From Chionoecetes opilio (lineage: Eukaryota > Arthropoda > Malacostraca > Decapoda > Majidae): DNA of 64,000 bases. Position 1 is the first letter of the stretch, and each line of letters opens with the position of its first letter. The notes under the pieces were generated by a model, which was given only the letters and a program-made list of their open reading frames with translations, did no database searches and was not told where the DNA came from. Positions 11,265 through 22,985 of this stretch are shown piece by piece. A program made the translations under genes and the position numbers. The stretch is from positions 62,001-126,000 of the forward strand of contig JACEEZ010001214.1 in NCBI GenBank assembly GCA_016584305.1. The letters are read 5' to 3'.

Positions 11265-12660
11265 AATAAATATGTGAGACATGACCTTACCCTTTTGTGA
11301 ATCCTGTTTTATGAAATCATGAATAAAACCCCTATGGTTATCTGAGATCTCTCTAATGTCTTTTTTGCAATAATAGATTTCCAAAATTTACCACATGATG
11401 TTATACGACTTATGGTCGATAATTTGACTTTAGTCTTCTATCTCCATTCTTAATATGGGCAACAACATTTCACTTTCCTCCACAATAATGAACATCGCCT
11501 ATCTCAACGATTTCCTAAAAATGTGCTATAACGCCTCACTAACAACCTCCTTGCCATTCCTTAATACCCTGGAATACCACTTCATGGTCCTGGCGATTTT
11601 AAAAATTTTCCATTTTGGCTATACCCATACTCCACCATTCCTCCTAGTATCACAATTCTTTGAGGTTTCCTCATCGCTTCCTTTGAACATTCTGTTCATA
11701 TCAGTATCGTCTTGTATCCTCCTCCGTAAAAACACTTAGAAATAATACATTTAGACTCCTACACATATCCCATCCGTATTTAAGACCTCACTCTGTCCTG
11801 ACCTTAACGGCCCAAACTAATCCCTGTCTTTGTTTATAAACCTGATTATAAAACCCTTGGGTTCCTTTTCGCTGTGACTGCTATTTAATCTATAATTGTT
11901 CTTAGAATCGAGTTAATTTCTTCACTGTCTCGCCATCACGTTATACTGTTCTTGTTTACAATCCTGACTTGAAACCTTAAATAATGTTTCTTGTTATCCA
12001 ATGTTTTTCACTTGGGTGGTCATCCATTTTGGACTCACTCTTTTCTGACCTTATTTCCATATAGGAATATTTCTTTTTTCCGTCAATTATATTCCTTACA
12101 AATGAGGTATAATCCTCCTCGGCTCCGACCTCACTTCCCAGCTTCCCAACTTATACCCAGCTATCTCGACTTCCGGATCGAATACCTTTCCTGACATATC
12201 CAACCATGTTTCTGTTAATGCTATTATATCAAAATCCTCTACACTATTTATTCCTCTCAGGAAATCTATCTTTTTTTAAATACTCCTAGTTTGTATAGTA
12301 AACCTTCAAGCAACTCCTCTTTTTTTTGTCAATTTTCCCTTTATCTTTAACTAAACCCCTCCTCTCTCTCTTCTTACGAATCACTTTAGTTCCCTGCCTT
12401 CTGAAACTCCTCCTAGTGTCGCAAGTTTCCTTTACCCCGAACCCCGTGTCTAAACCCCGGCTTTTTATTATAAAAAAGCCTGCAGTGCATCTACCTCCCT
12501 TTCAAGGGATTCAGACAAGATCTGAACTCCTTTCCTCGAAAAGTGCACCCCGTCCCTGCGGTAGAGGTTGTTATGCCCGAAAAAGAGGTCCCAGCTGTCG
12601 ACAAAGGCCCAACCATTGGCTTTGCAATGAAGTGCCAGCCGGCAATTCACCGCAATAGCC
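11265..12660 (-). pseudogene. CR1-like LINE relic: esterase + endonuclease + RT start
   Basis: Reading -, in order. At 12660-12480 are WAFVDSWDLFFG and YRRDGVHFSRKG, the end of an SGNH/GDSL esterase-like domain with its Asp-x-x-His block, as in ORF1 of CR1-clade LINEs. At 12320-12100 LKVYYTNLGVFKK and VEDFDIIALTETWLDM give the APE-type endonuclease start with catalytic Glu. At about 11755 LNVLFLSVFTEEDT is the EN-RT linker. At 11460-11285 RLKSNYRP, then TSCGKFWKSIIAKK and RSCLTYL in other frames mark the beginning of the reverse transcriptase. The order ORF1-EN-RT is right for one element, but most of EN is missing and frames shift at least six times. The catalytic RT part is absent. Confidence 0.7.
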
Positions 12661-12761
12661 AAACATAGAACATAACGTAACATATTTACATAATGTAAAA
12701 CATAGAACATTTCAAGCGAATGTGTCTTTGCCTAGAACACTATCCTACCTGTAGCCTATAC

Positions 12762-12876
12762 TGAAACACTGCTCCCTGGGTGAATAGTTGTTTGACAATA
12801 TATACGTTTTACCCAAGATGAGAATTGGTATACATTGTCATGTCAAACAACTATTCACCCAGGGAGCAGTGTTTCA
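12762..12876. mobile_element. 115-bp hairpin element with perfect 36-bp TIRs
   Basis: TGAAACACTGCTCCCTGGGT... (12762-12797) is exactly the reverse complement of 12841-12876, with a 43-bp AT-rich loop. It is too short to encode anything, so a MITE or solo hairpin insertion. No clear target-site duplication: flanks are GCCTATAC and TTGCGTAT. Confidence 0.7.
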
Positions 12877-12980
12877 TTGCGTATTTGTGAGGTGTAGCTA
12901 CTCGGGCCAAGGGTAGCTGGTGAGATCGCTATTGTAGCGATCTACACCATGATTGATTGTAACATGATTGATTGTCTACA

Positions 12981-13520
12981 TGGCATGATTGTTACTGCCT
13001 TGAAAAACAAATTTACTCGAACCTACCTCGAATTTCTAGACTACAAAATTGGGTATGTTTAACAGTTACAAATCGCTCCTCCAGTCTGAGGCTCCATTTT
13101 TTTCACACTAGGAACTGAGATATTCAAACTCTTTAAAAGCTCGTGTTTTGACTTTAAGGATGTGAATTTTGTTAAGAATGTTGACATTTCATTCCTTAGT
13201 TCTGCTCAACCCATTGTTTCAAGTGTCTTAATTAATACCCTATTGAGAATAATATTTAGGAGTGAGTGCATCAGCAACATTAAGTGATCTAATACAATCG
13301 GGAACAGTAACTAAAGAAGAACTTCTATAGTTCTATAAGTCATGTCAGTCTTTCTTGATAGAGCTGTATCCCAAATTCAGAAAAGATATTAACTAAATGA
13401 TGACATTCACGATGAAATAAGTGGCCTGCGTAAATCCTCGTTCTGCTACCACTCTGAATTCTCCATCGAGAGGGTATCTATTTGATGAACTGCCAAAATC
13501 AGCAAAGCATGCTAATTGAA
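12981..13520 (+). pseudogene. hAT family A relic, C-terminal fragment, copy 3
   Basis: Same reading as 2934-3470: in broken frames TRTYLEFLDYKIG, a phenylalanine-rich segment, and CQSFLIELYPKFRK. The N-terminal half of the relic (HLCAS to LEQWDAL) is absent because the copy starts downstream of it. Not functional. Confidence 0.6.
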
Positions 13521-13792
13521 TTCTTGTGGATGAAAAATGGAGACTGCACTATATTTGAAGAACTTTCTAATCTACTTCACTTCACAAAGTACTGGAATAT
13601 TATTGCGTTGTACAGGAAAAATTATTCAGGACTGCCATAGTCATATCCACCCTCTTCTCAATACCCTTTTCAAATGCAGCAGCTGATAATTATTTTTACC
13701 CAACTAATTAATACTAATAATACTTCTCAATGATTCTCTCTTAAAAACATTAAGTGACCTAATACTTGCAATATATCATACGAGACACGTGT

Positions 13793-13928
<136 letters not shown>

Positions 13929-14507
13929 TGAGCAACAGCCAGCTATGTTATTGTAAACCGTACTATAACTGATTCTAATGAAGCATCACAGTTAAGTTCT
14001 GGGACAAATCGAAACCGCTTGCGGATGTTGTGGCTTTAGTGAGGTAGTTTACCACAGACACTCATGCATCGACACTACAGGAACACATACAACATTCTCT
14101 TTTTTTTTAGAGGAATTTAAAAAAAAAAATAATACGTTACCTAGATCAGATAGATTACGATACCTAGCCGAATTTGTTTATTTATTGTACATAATGAATT
14201 GGAAACAGTCCCTCCCTGTGCCACTTATCACCAGCATCACCTCCATCACGCCGCATCACCACCACACTGGCAGTGATGGAGGGGTGATGGGCGGTGCCCC
14301 GTAATGGTGATGCATCATCACCACCACTTAGTTGGTGACGAGACCACCGACAAACTGCTGACTGACTGAACGATGAATGCTGCTACCAGTAATGATTATT
14401 ATAGTAATAATGATTATGATAATACTAATGATAGTATACTTAGCTAAACACATAAAAGCCGAAATTTTGTTACTATGAAAAGATCGGCGTTTGTCATTAA
14501 GCACTAA

Positions 14508-15557
14508 GACAGCATTACAAGCAATAAAATATGGATTTCAATTGATGAAACAACAGCTGCAGTTGGTCGGTTCATTGGCAATGTGGTCATCGGTGCACTG
14601 GAACCAGGTGAAGCAGGTGAACAATCAAAGGAGTATTTGCTGACACAGAAGTACTGGAGAAGACAAATAGTTCAACTATTGCTGAACTGTTTACCAGTGC
14701 ACTTGCTACAGTTTGGCCAGAAGGTGTGAAACACGAGAATGTTTTTTATGTTTGTTACCGATGCAGCTCCCTACATGAAAAAAGCTGCTCGTGCTCTGGA
14801 AGTGATATTTCCGAATATGTTACATGTGACCTGCTTAGCTCATGGACTCCATAGCATTGCACAACACATACGTGGCTTGTATCCCACTGTTGACCGCTTA
14901 GTTTCTAATGTCAAGGAAATTTTTCTCAAAGGTCAGTCACGTGTTCAGTTGCTCAAGGAAATGGCCCCCGCGATTCCTTTACCTCCTCAGCTTGTCTTGA
15001 CTCTGTGGGGTACATGGCTGTCTGCTGTTCTATACTACGCTGAACATTTTGAAAAGATAATTGTCGATTATAAGATGACGACTGTGCCGCAGTGAGGATT
15101 GTGAACGAAATCATGAGGAAAAGCTATCTTCGTCGCGACCTTGTATATATTGCTTCCAATTACGCAAACCTTCCACAGGCCATCACAACCCTTGAGAAAC
15201 GTGGCGAAACATTAGTGCATCAATTGCATGTCTTTGAGAAAGTAACTGCAGATATCAGTAAAGCTCCTGGCGATGTAGGAAAAGACATAAAAGCTAAATG
15301 TGAGAGTGGTTTTAGGTAACACAGATCTGGAACAAATTAAAACCATTGCTCAGGTTCTGGAAGGCACTAGCGAAGCAAAGTGTGTGGACCTGAAATTAGA
15401 GGACATTTTGTGTTTTAAGTATGCACCAGCAACCTCAGTTGAGGTTGAAAGAAAATTTTCTAAACTGAAATATGTACTCTCTGACAGACGGCACAATTTA
15501 ACTCCTGATAATTTGAAGAAAATGCTTGTAATTATGTGCAATCAGGGAGAAGATTAG
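14508..15557 (+). pseudogene. hAT transposase (family B, CGGBP1-like), copy 3, best preserved
   Basis: Best copy. It has IWISIDETTAAVGRFIGNVV; then LEKTNSSTIAELFTSALATV in the next frame; [20 protein letters not shown] (14751); [20 protein letters not shown]; an uninterrupted run through [40 protein letters not shown] (15092); VEGTSEAK-like linker; and ILCFKYAPATSVEVERKFSK (about 15410) ending in MCNQGED and TAG. This covers the hAT RNase H-like core and C-terminal dimerisation region, about 350 residues. Only about three frameshifts remain (near 14640, 15070-15095 and 15300). No BED finger or terminal inverted repeats were found. A cut-and-paste transposase, inactive as written. Confidence 0.78.
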
Positions 15558-15819
15558 AAGTGTATCAATGATATCTTTACTTTGGTAAAGTTTCCCTTAT
15601 AAAGCTTGATTTTAAAGTGTTTTACCATGTTTTAACAAAGGAAATAAATGCCTTTTCTAATCAATAATGCCTTTCTTCTTCTTTTTTTGCAATTTATAAA
15701 TGTCTTTTTGCCTGCCTATTGTCGTGTTTTTTTGTGCCTAAACATCCGGTCTTTAGTCATTATAGTCTGACAAGAAACTCGTCACACTATCTGTCTATCA
15801 TAATCTATATACCTGTACT

Positions 15820-15883
15820 CACACACACACATATATATATATACATATATATATATAATATACTATATATATATAATATATAT

Positions 15884-15960
<77 letters not shown>

Positions 15961-16010
15961 ATATATATATATAATTATATATATATAATGTGTTGTGTGT
16001 GTGTGTGTAA
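15820..16010. repeat. Compound CA/TA/GT microsatellite
   Basis: (CA)n at 15820, long imperfect (TA)n to about 15988, then (GT)n to 16008. It directly follows the end of hAT composite copy 3, which suggests microsatellite growth at the insertion boundary. Confidence 0.9.
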
Positions 16011-17220
16011 GAGAGGGAGGGAGAAAGACGAAAGACGTCATGCACTGTGCAGTAAGGCGGTTGAGTGGTATAAACCTCGCAAGCGCTTTATATAGATTTT
16101 ATATAGATATTTGTATGCCAGATTACTATAGATTCGACATTTTGAATTATATAGCAATCTGGACAATCGTGTCAGAATGCAAATTTACGATAAAAAGTTC
16201 AATTTTTTTTTGTGCTAGCTGCGCTAGCAACTAGCACTAGCTGTGCTAGCTGACGCGAACGCGTCTTCATCTGTCGCTGCAGTTCTCTTCTAACAATCAC
16301 CTCCTCCCTTTTCATCACCAGTAGCGACGTATATATATGCCCCTAAACTTAAAACATCAACAACAAATCTGCGCGCCTCACACTGTCATCTCTTCATCTT
16401 TGTTTGTTATGGTTGTTGGGTGAAGGCCGTGAAGCGGTTGGCCCAACCGTCTGCTAGATGTGTTGTCAAACAGGTCAAGCCAAATGCCTGTTTGGTTCGA
16501 CGAAACAGTCCGACGAAACGCCTCGTGTGATAGCCGCTTTAGCCAGAATAAACCTCTATCAAGTCTATTTGGGCACCTTGCTTTGCTACGAAACTAAGCG
16601 ATTACGATTCGTTTGCTCAATGTTAATCAGTCCGTTCACTGAACGCAGCCCAGGTTTGTTTGGACTGGTATCTTTTGCACTCACTCTGTATCCAAAGGGC
16701 GCTGGCTAAAGACTGACATTCAGACCAGCATTTGCGTCACCCACACATTACATGCTCAGCTGCTGCGAGAGAAATTTTTTAAATTTAATAATCAATAATT
16801 GATTATAAAATAATCAATTGATTTTAATAATCAATAATAATAATCAAATTATTTTACATCTCCATTGAATTATTGTACAAATTCCGGGATTATCTTACAG
16901 GCGTTATTGTACATCGTACAAACGGTCAGATTTACGTATTTGTACGATAATTATTGTACGACTGGCAACGCTGGGTAGCACTAGCAGTCTAGCGCAGCGC
17001 GCGCAGTGTTGCCAACTCAAACACTCATATTTGGTCCAAATATCTCAACATAAATCATGAAGTCCCTAACGTGCCCCTACGTACAGTGCCTGTACTACGT
17101 ATCCCCGCGCGCTACATGAAATAAAAAAAATGTTAAAACAAGAAATGCACATAACACGAATTTTATAAAGTGCAGCATTAGGGACCAGATTAATGATGAT
17201 CAGAAAATGTATACCAGTAA
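16011..17220. other. Non-coding stretch with short CTAGC-rich palindromes
   Basis: No coding similarity seen. At 16216-16255 TGCGCTAGC / GCTAGCTGACGC motifs form overlapping short inverted repeats, and at 16785-16860 a run of AATCAATAATT-type palindromes occurs. An 83-codon frame at 16458 shows no recognisable domain. Confidence 0.4.
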
Positions 17221-17292
17221 ATAGGCGTTCACACCTAGGTGTGAAACGTGTTCGAGTTCGTATTCCGTTCAGTTCTAGAGTTAAATTATTAT
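17221..17292. repeat. Dispersed repeat with TTCACACCTAGGTGTGAA palindrome
   Basis: GGCGTTCACACCTAGGTGTG followed by AAACGTGTTCGAGTTC... The same block, slightly degraded, occurs at 45455-45525. The perfect 18-bp palindrome near its start suggests a terminal or binding site of a non-autonomous transposon. Confidence 0.55.
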
Positions 17293-17827
17293 CAAATAGC
17301 TAAACAAACAAGGCAATTTTTCGTCTTGGTCAGGCAATTGTAGGGTATAGGGTAAAAATAGTTTAGAAGGTCCTTTATTTTGCTCAAATTTGCAGTTTGG
17401 CGTTTTGTGAAAGTGGGGGCGAATTTTGAAGAAAAAAAACATTCCTAAAGGTTACCTTCATTTTTTAATAGCTTTCCAACGGTATGCACTGATTTTCTGC
17501 AGCACGAATAGAAACCGAGATGCGCAGCTTTTTCCGGAAAAAAATTCACCCCCTAACCCTCACTGAATTGATCTGTCTGTAGTAGTGTTCTCGTTCGGCG
17601 CTTCGCGCATCACTCGAACAATTATATAACGAGTTAAACATTGACCTTGCCTAGTATTCTTCACTTACTAGTACCATGTGAATATACTATACAGTGAAGG
17701 AAATGGTAATAATGGTGTACCCACTGTTCATCATTGTACAATATTGTAGTATGAAGGAAATGGCGAAATGGTGTACAACCTCCTGTTCATCATTCTACAA
17801 TATTGTATTATAATTGCACGGAGACAA

Positions 17828-17854
17828 TTAAGGTGGTTCCGTGAACCACCTTAA
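17828..17854. repeat. Perfect 12-bp stem hairpin
   Basis: TTAAGGTGGTTC, loop CGT, GAACCACCTTAA. It lies in otherwise non-coding sequence with repeated short motifs around it (GAAATGG / GTGTACAA, 17700-17790). Function unknown. Confidence 0.7.
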
Positions 17855-18087
17855 TAAGTTGCTACATGAAAACGCTAAGTGACTTACCTTCAGCCATTTA
17901 GATCTGAAGCGTTGTTTTCTTGGCGGAGACTTGTCTTCTTTTGAGAGTTCGCCTCTTTTCTTTCTAGATTTTTTAGGTTTCCTTGCACCAGTCTTTTCCA
18001 TTGTCTAATATTTTCTGAAGTCAAACTACGGAGGTAGAGTGACTGATCCCCACAAACGATTACAACAGCTGATGTTATGATGTGTAA

Positions 18088-18186
18088 GGCCGTGTCACGC
18101 GAGCGATATTTTCCAGCATCTTTTGGTATTTTGCTACCAAAAGATGCCCGTAGTGGTGGCAAAAAGTGCGCGTGTTGTCACACGGC
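18088..18186. mobile_element. 99-bp near-palindrome, MITE-like, with GTCACACG-type ends
   Basis: The left arm GGCCGTGTCACGCGAGCGAT...CATCTTTTGGTA mirrors the right arm CTACCAAAAGATGCCCG...GCGTGTTGTCACACGGC. TAA precedes the left end. The ends resemble those of the larger MITE at 38699 and 41331 (CACACGAGC...TTTTTCCGG), so they may be related. Ends of this style with a TAA target would fit PIF/Harbinger, but that is inference. Confidence 0.5.
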
Positions 18187-18839
18187 GTTTCGGCTACGAG
18201 CATCTTCCTACCAGAGTAGCGAAGATCTTATTCTTCTATCTTAGCTACTCTGCTTCTACTGGCATTTATGAAATGTCCTTCCCTCTTCACATTTCCCTTG
18301 ATAACTATAAATAAACCACTCAAAACCTTACTTGTATTCCTAAATCAAGTAAAACTAACACACATCAAATTATTTTATTATAAAAAATATATTATAATTT
18401 TTTTATTATAAAATAATACATATGTATCATATTATCCCCGTTTCTGTAGTAGTAACACACGCAGCCTATTAAATATCTGTTTTTATCAACATTTTCTGTC
18501 ATTACTCATCAACAACTCAAAACTGAAGTATATATCTAAATCATACGTAAAATGATCTAAATAACACGCATGTACCATATCATGCACGTGTCTTGTATAT
18601 ATAGAGTTAAAAACCTATTTATTTATCCTACCCTACTCTACCAAACACTTTATTTTCCTCCACTCATCTTTATTTTTCTCCTCTCATCTACACTATATTA
18701 CTATTACTATACAACATCATACAGCTATATTCCCTATATACAACACTTATTTTCGCAAAACATATCAGATAGAGATGCTATGTTACACGGACACTTTTTC
18801 CGGCATCTATTGGTAGCAAACATGGAGTCGCGCAGTTCC

Positions 18840-20760
18840 TTCGAGCATCTACCACCTGGGCGGGAACCCAGCAACAAAGGTAGTAGCGCCAGCAACGACC
18901 ATCTCTCCGAACTTCTTTTCCTTACGACGAAAGCTACAAAGCCTTCCTCGGTCGGTCGTTAACGCGTCGGAAGGCGATGACTGGCTAAGACGAGTAATGA
19001 CGTCATCAAGCTCAATCATTTCACCAGCCAATGAAAAACCTTTTTTAAAAAAATTCCCCGGGCCCCAATCACAAGCCCAGCAAAGCCCATTTTTCCCGGG
19101 GAAGGGGGGCATGCCGGGACTGCCTTTCCCCCCTTCGTCACCGTCATCTCAAACAATTTCCCTGGGTTTTTTTCGGAATGTTTGCTTTTTAAGGGATTTA
19201 ATGTATCAGATAGTAAGATTTTATAATTTAAAGGAGTGTTTGCTAGTTTTTTGGTTTGGTAGAAGGTGTTTGTGTGTGGGTTGAAAATGTAAATTTTTGT
19301 GATTTTGGGGGGGCCCCCGCGGCAACCCTCCCGTAAATCTGCCCCCCCACAGTAAAACCTAATCATAACATTTTTTAAACCCCCCTTATTTAAGGTGACA
19401 CCGGGTACTTTGATTTAGATAATTGAAAAGTATATAAAACATCTCCCCAAAAATTTAATCAAAAAGGGTGTATAATAACGGTAATAAGACTTTAAATCCT
19501 GCCCAAACCAAACAGTGGCGGAGGAGTGGGGGGCCCCCAGCCGCCACCTCCAAAAAGTTTTGAGAAAAAACCCCGCAGTTATCCCCCTTTTTACCTGTCC
19601 CTTTCCCTGAAGAAGACGGGTCAGCCCCCCAACGCCTGGGATAGCCCCATAGGAATCACCAGGGTTTCAAGGATTCCTCAAGGGGTTCTCGCTCCCCTTT
19701 TAAATATTACCAAAGAAAATCTATTCCCTTGGTGAAATTGGTGTTGTTTACCCCCTCACGGACTTAATCATGTGTGCTGTTTGTTTGCCGAAGGCCGCGT
19801 TTTCCAGGGGGGGAGCCCCTTGCTTTTTATTTCATCTCTTTACCATATATATGTTTTAATACCATCCAAATGCAATCATTTTGCCCTATATTCCCCCTAA
19901 AAAAAAAGAAATTTCATAGCATACCAAGCAATAATGAGCATGCCGGAGATTTTGGGACCTCTGCAAAATCCCGGTCTTGAGCATTTTCTTTGGGGCCAGT
20001 GGCACGTTAAGACGAAACCTACGATTTTTCCGCGTGGGGTTTTCCGTCGTTGGACAAAAACGCCCAAAAAAAAGGTTAAAAAGGGGTTGTTTGGCTTCGG
20101 GGCCCGGGAAAATCCATCTTTGGATGGAAAATTTTAATAGTCAGGAGCAAATGAGGGGCACACCCCGGGGGAATGTCGCGGGGGAAAAAAACGGTCATTA
20201 TATACGCAAACACATGTTTTTTCCGGGTTTCGCTAGAGGAGTTGAGGACCAAAATTGTTTTTTGATTTGAAGGTAATGTAATTATAATCCATTACCACAC
20301 ATGCCCATTGGTAAGGAGGGCAAGGACCTGGGGGGACTTTGGGGGCACGGAAAACTCCCCCAAAATGTTGCCAGGTTTTTTGGGGATCCCTTGCCTGCGG
20401 GCCCCCTGACGGCCAGCATAGTTTTTTGGAAAACAGAAGCCCGCTTTTACTTTTTAAAAGGGAAGGTTGGTTACGGTTGATTGGGGGTAAGTTTCCGGGT
20501 TTAAAATCGTTTAACTTTGTTTTGGGAATCAAAAATGAGGGTTTTTTTGAAAAGGAAAACCCTTGGTTTTTTTTTTTTTGGGAGCCTACAGCCAGGGGGT
20601 TTTCACAGGGAAACCAAAATAACATAGAGTGGGCAATATGCAAAGGGGCAAAGGTTTGGTGGGGAGGGTTACTGTTCGCCCCAAAAATGAAAAAACACAG
20701 TGCATGAAAAGGGTTTAAAAAACAAAACATTAATCTCTACAGTTTACCTGTACTTACATT
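18840..20760 (+). repeat. Unclassified dispersed repeat, copy I (segments X-Y-Z)
   Basis: X (18840-19720), Y (19720-20140) and Z (20140-20760) recur elsewhere. X-Y is inverted at 27060-28235, Z is direct at 26040-26660, and a shortened X-Y-Z lies at 59840-61280. Shared landmarks are CTTCCGACGCGTTAACGACC-type sequence, the GGTGAAATTGGTGTTG block, and AAAAACGGTCATTAT at the start of Z. No protein family recognised in any frame, although the - strand of Z stays partly open in both copies. Homopolymer errors hinder reading. Confidence 0.6.
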
Positions 20761-22659
20761 AATAAAATTTGGGGAAAAGGACAAGAAACAATAAAACCCC
20801 CAAAAGGTTCGAAAATCGTAGTTTTTGGCCCCTATACATTTTATCTACTAGGGTTTTCAATGAAAAAAGTTTGGGTCTCAATTGGGTTTTAACTAAAAAA
20901 CTAATGTAAATTTTTGGCATATTTGGAAATTTTATTTAATTTAGGTTTTTGACAAAAACCATAAAATTTAGAAATAAAAACCATTTTTATTTATTTTACG
21001 TGGGCAAATAAACATCGAAGAAAAATATTACTTTTTCATATAAGGTTTTATCTGTGATTTTTAATGTTATGAGAAAAAAAAACAAAATTAATGGATGTAC
21101 AACACTTAGTAAATTTCATTAAAATAATGGCAGAATAATTTTTTTTTTTATTATAAACTGTCACAGGGAAAAAAAATAAATGTACTTTAAACTGCAATAT
21201 CAGAGTTTTTTGCTGTTTTGCACCCATTTGAAAACAATGCCCCTTTATAACCCTTTGGCAGGATGCATAGTGTTTCCTTCCCCAATTTCTGTTGTTCGGG
21301 TTGATAAGTGTTTTTGCGCGTGTTTGGTTGAAAAGGGGGGGGAAGCTGGGGAAAAGGGCCTAGTGGTGTTGGTTTTCCCAGCTAAAGGGTTCCCAAAGTT
21401 TTGCGAGACAGTACTATATAGTGATTTTTGGCTTAATTTTTTGGAAATTAACCCGTCGAAAAGGTCCTGTAGGTCATCAAACTGTTTGCATTTCTCCTTT
21501 GTCAGGGGGAGAAGTGTGAAAAAAACAAAATAAAGGGACAAAAGGGGGGGGAAACCTTTTCTGCAGCTTCAAATGAACTTCTTGTGTTTGGTAGGGAAAG
21601 GGGTTTTTCCCTTGAAAGGGTTTTTATATCCTTTCCCCAAAAAAACTTGCTGCATGGTGTAGGTTTGTGTTTTTCATTTTAAAGACGACTGTGTTTCCCA
21701 AAAAATTCTTAAATTTTTTAAAGGGGCCCTTTCAACCAGTGGGATGGTTTGTTTAAAAGGAACCCCCAAACCCTGATGCCCGGTAAATTCCCTGAGATTT
21801 TTCCTTACCAAACCCCCTTTTCCCTTTTTCCCTTTCAGTCATGTAGAATGATACTTTGGAAATGCTGTTTTGACACCAAATCCGAAGCATTTCTTTGTAT
21901 CTATTTCCTTAGTGTTTAAATTTAGAAATCCACACCCCCGAAAAAAGGGAAAAACCTCCATTTCCCCTCAAATCGGGCGGTCAAAAGCCAAGTCATACAT
22001 TGCCCTGATTAGGTGATTACCTTTAATAAACCCGGTGTAGTTCTAAAAGTGTTCAGGCCCCTTTTGTAGTAGCAAATATGATTTGCTACCCTGTCATCCC
22101 CTTTGGGCCCAAAATAATTCCCTGTAAAGGATATCTCGCCTGTCAATGTTTGGCCTTGTAATGTATTGTTTTCCCGGGGGGTTTGGTTGGTTGATCCCTT
22201 GCTGGTTGGTTTCTTTCCTGGTGCCATGTTTGCGAATTTTGGGCACAGTTTTTTTTGCATCAAATGGGGGACATAAATTTTTTGTTTTGATTTGGGGATT
22301 CCAGTGATGATGCGTGCTTGAAGATTGGCCAGCACTGCAAGGGGGAATGGTTATCTCCAAAACGTTTTTTTTTTAGCCCAAAAGGGGTAACCTTTTTGGG
22401 GTTTATACCCGTTCCCACACTTTTTTTCCCCTTAGGAGATTTGTCCCGGGTCCATGCTTTTATTTTCTTTCTTCATCATTAAAAAATTTAGTACGGGTTT
22501 TTTCTTGCCGAGCATTCAAAAAGCAACAAGGAAAAATTTGGTACAGATGTTTGTTTGGAAAAGTTTATAAATTCTTTTCCTCAGGAAAGAGTCCCCTTTG
22601 GCCTAGACACACTAGAGTAAAATAGGGAAGGGTATTATAGTTTTTTAAAAACGCCCCAA
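20761..22659. other. Unassigned, homopolymer-rich sequence
   Basis: Runs of A, C, G and T of 5-9 bases dominate, and every frame breaks within about 120 codons. The longest are a 117-codon + frame at 21180 and overlapping - frames at 22009-22360. No motif recognised; it may be coding relic made unreadable by sequence errors. Confidence 0.4.
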
Positions 22660-22985
22660 TTGCCCCGGGGGATTAACGCCCCGCCCCCCATAAAATACAT
22701 TTTAAAAGTAATATTAAAAAAAAAAAATTTTAAGAAGAATCACTAATATTTAAAAAACAAAATAAATAAAAGAAAAATAGTGCAATAAAAGCCCCAAAAA
22801 TAAAAGAATAATTTTTAAAAACATTTCAAAAAACCCCCTTGTTTAGAAGGCCCAAACCCTTCCCAATAAAAGGTAAGGAAAAGTCAAAAAAACCCTCGTT
22901 CCCCCCCGGAATCCCCCCCCTCTCCCACCTCCCCGGAGGAACCCCGGGAAGCACCCCCAAAGGGGGAGTATAACGAGGATAGGGG
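22660..22985 (-). mobile_element. LINE 3' end fragment, second copy (poor sequence)
   Basis: On the - strand this parallels 54955-55340: the AT-rich 3' UTR block (AAAAATAGTGCAATAAAAG, AATAAAAGAATAA) preceded by GGAAGGGTTTGGGCC corresponding to the GAGAGGGCTGGCC segment of the cleaner copy. The ORF2 tail is unreadable because of homopolymer errors. Assignment rests on the ordered short matches. Confidence 0.45.

Noticed and set aside
11991..12194. ORFs on + between 11455 and 12658
   Set aside because: Antisense shadows of the LINE relic that reads on the - strand.
20233..20730. 165-codon ORF (-) as a gene
   Set aside because: It lies in repeat segment Z. The second copy of Z keeps only a partial, different frame, and no domain is seen.
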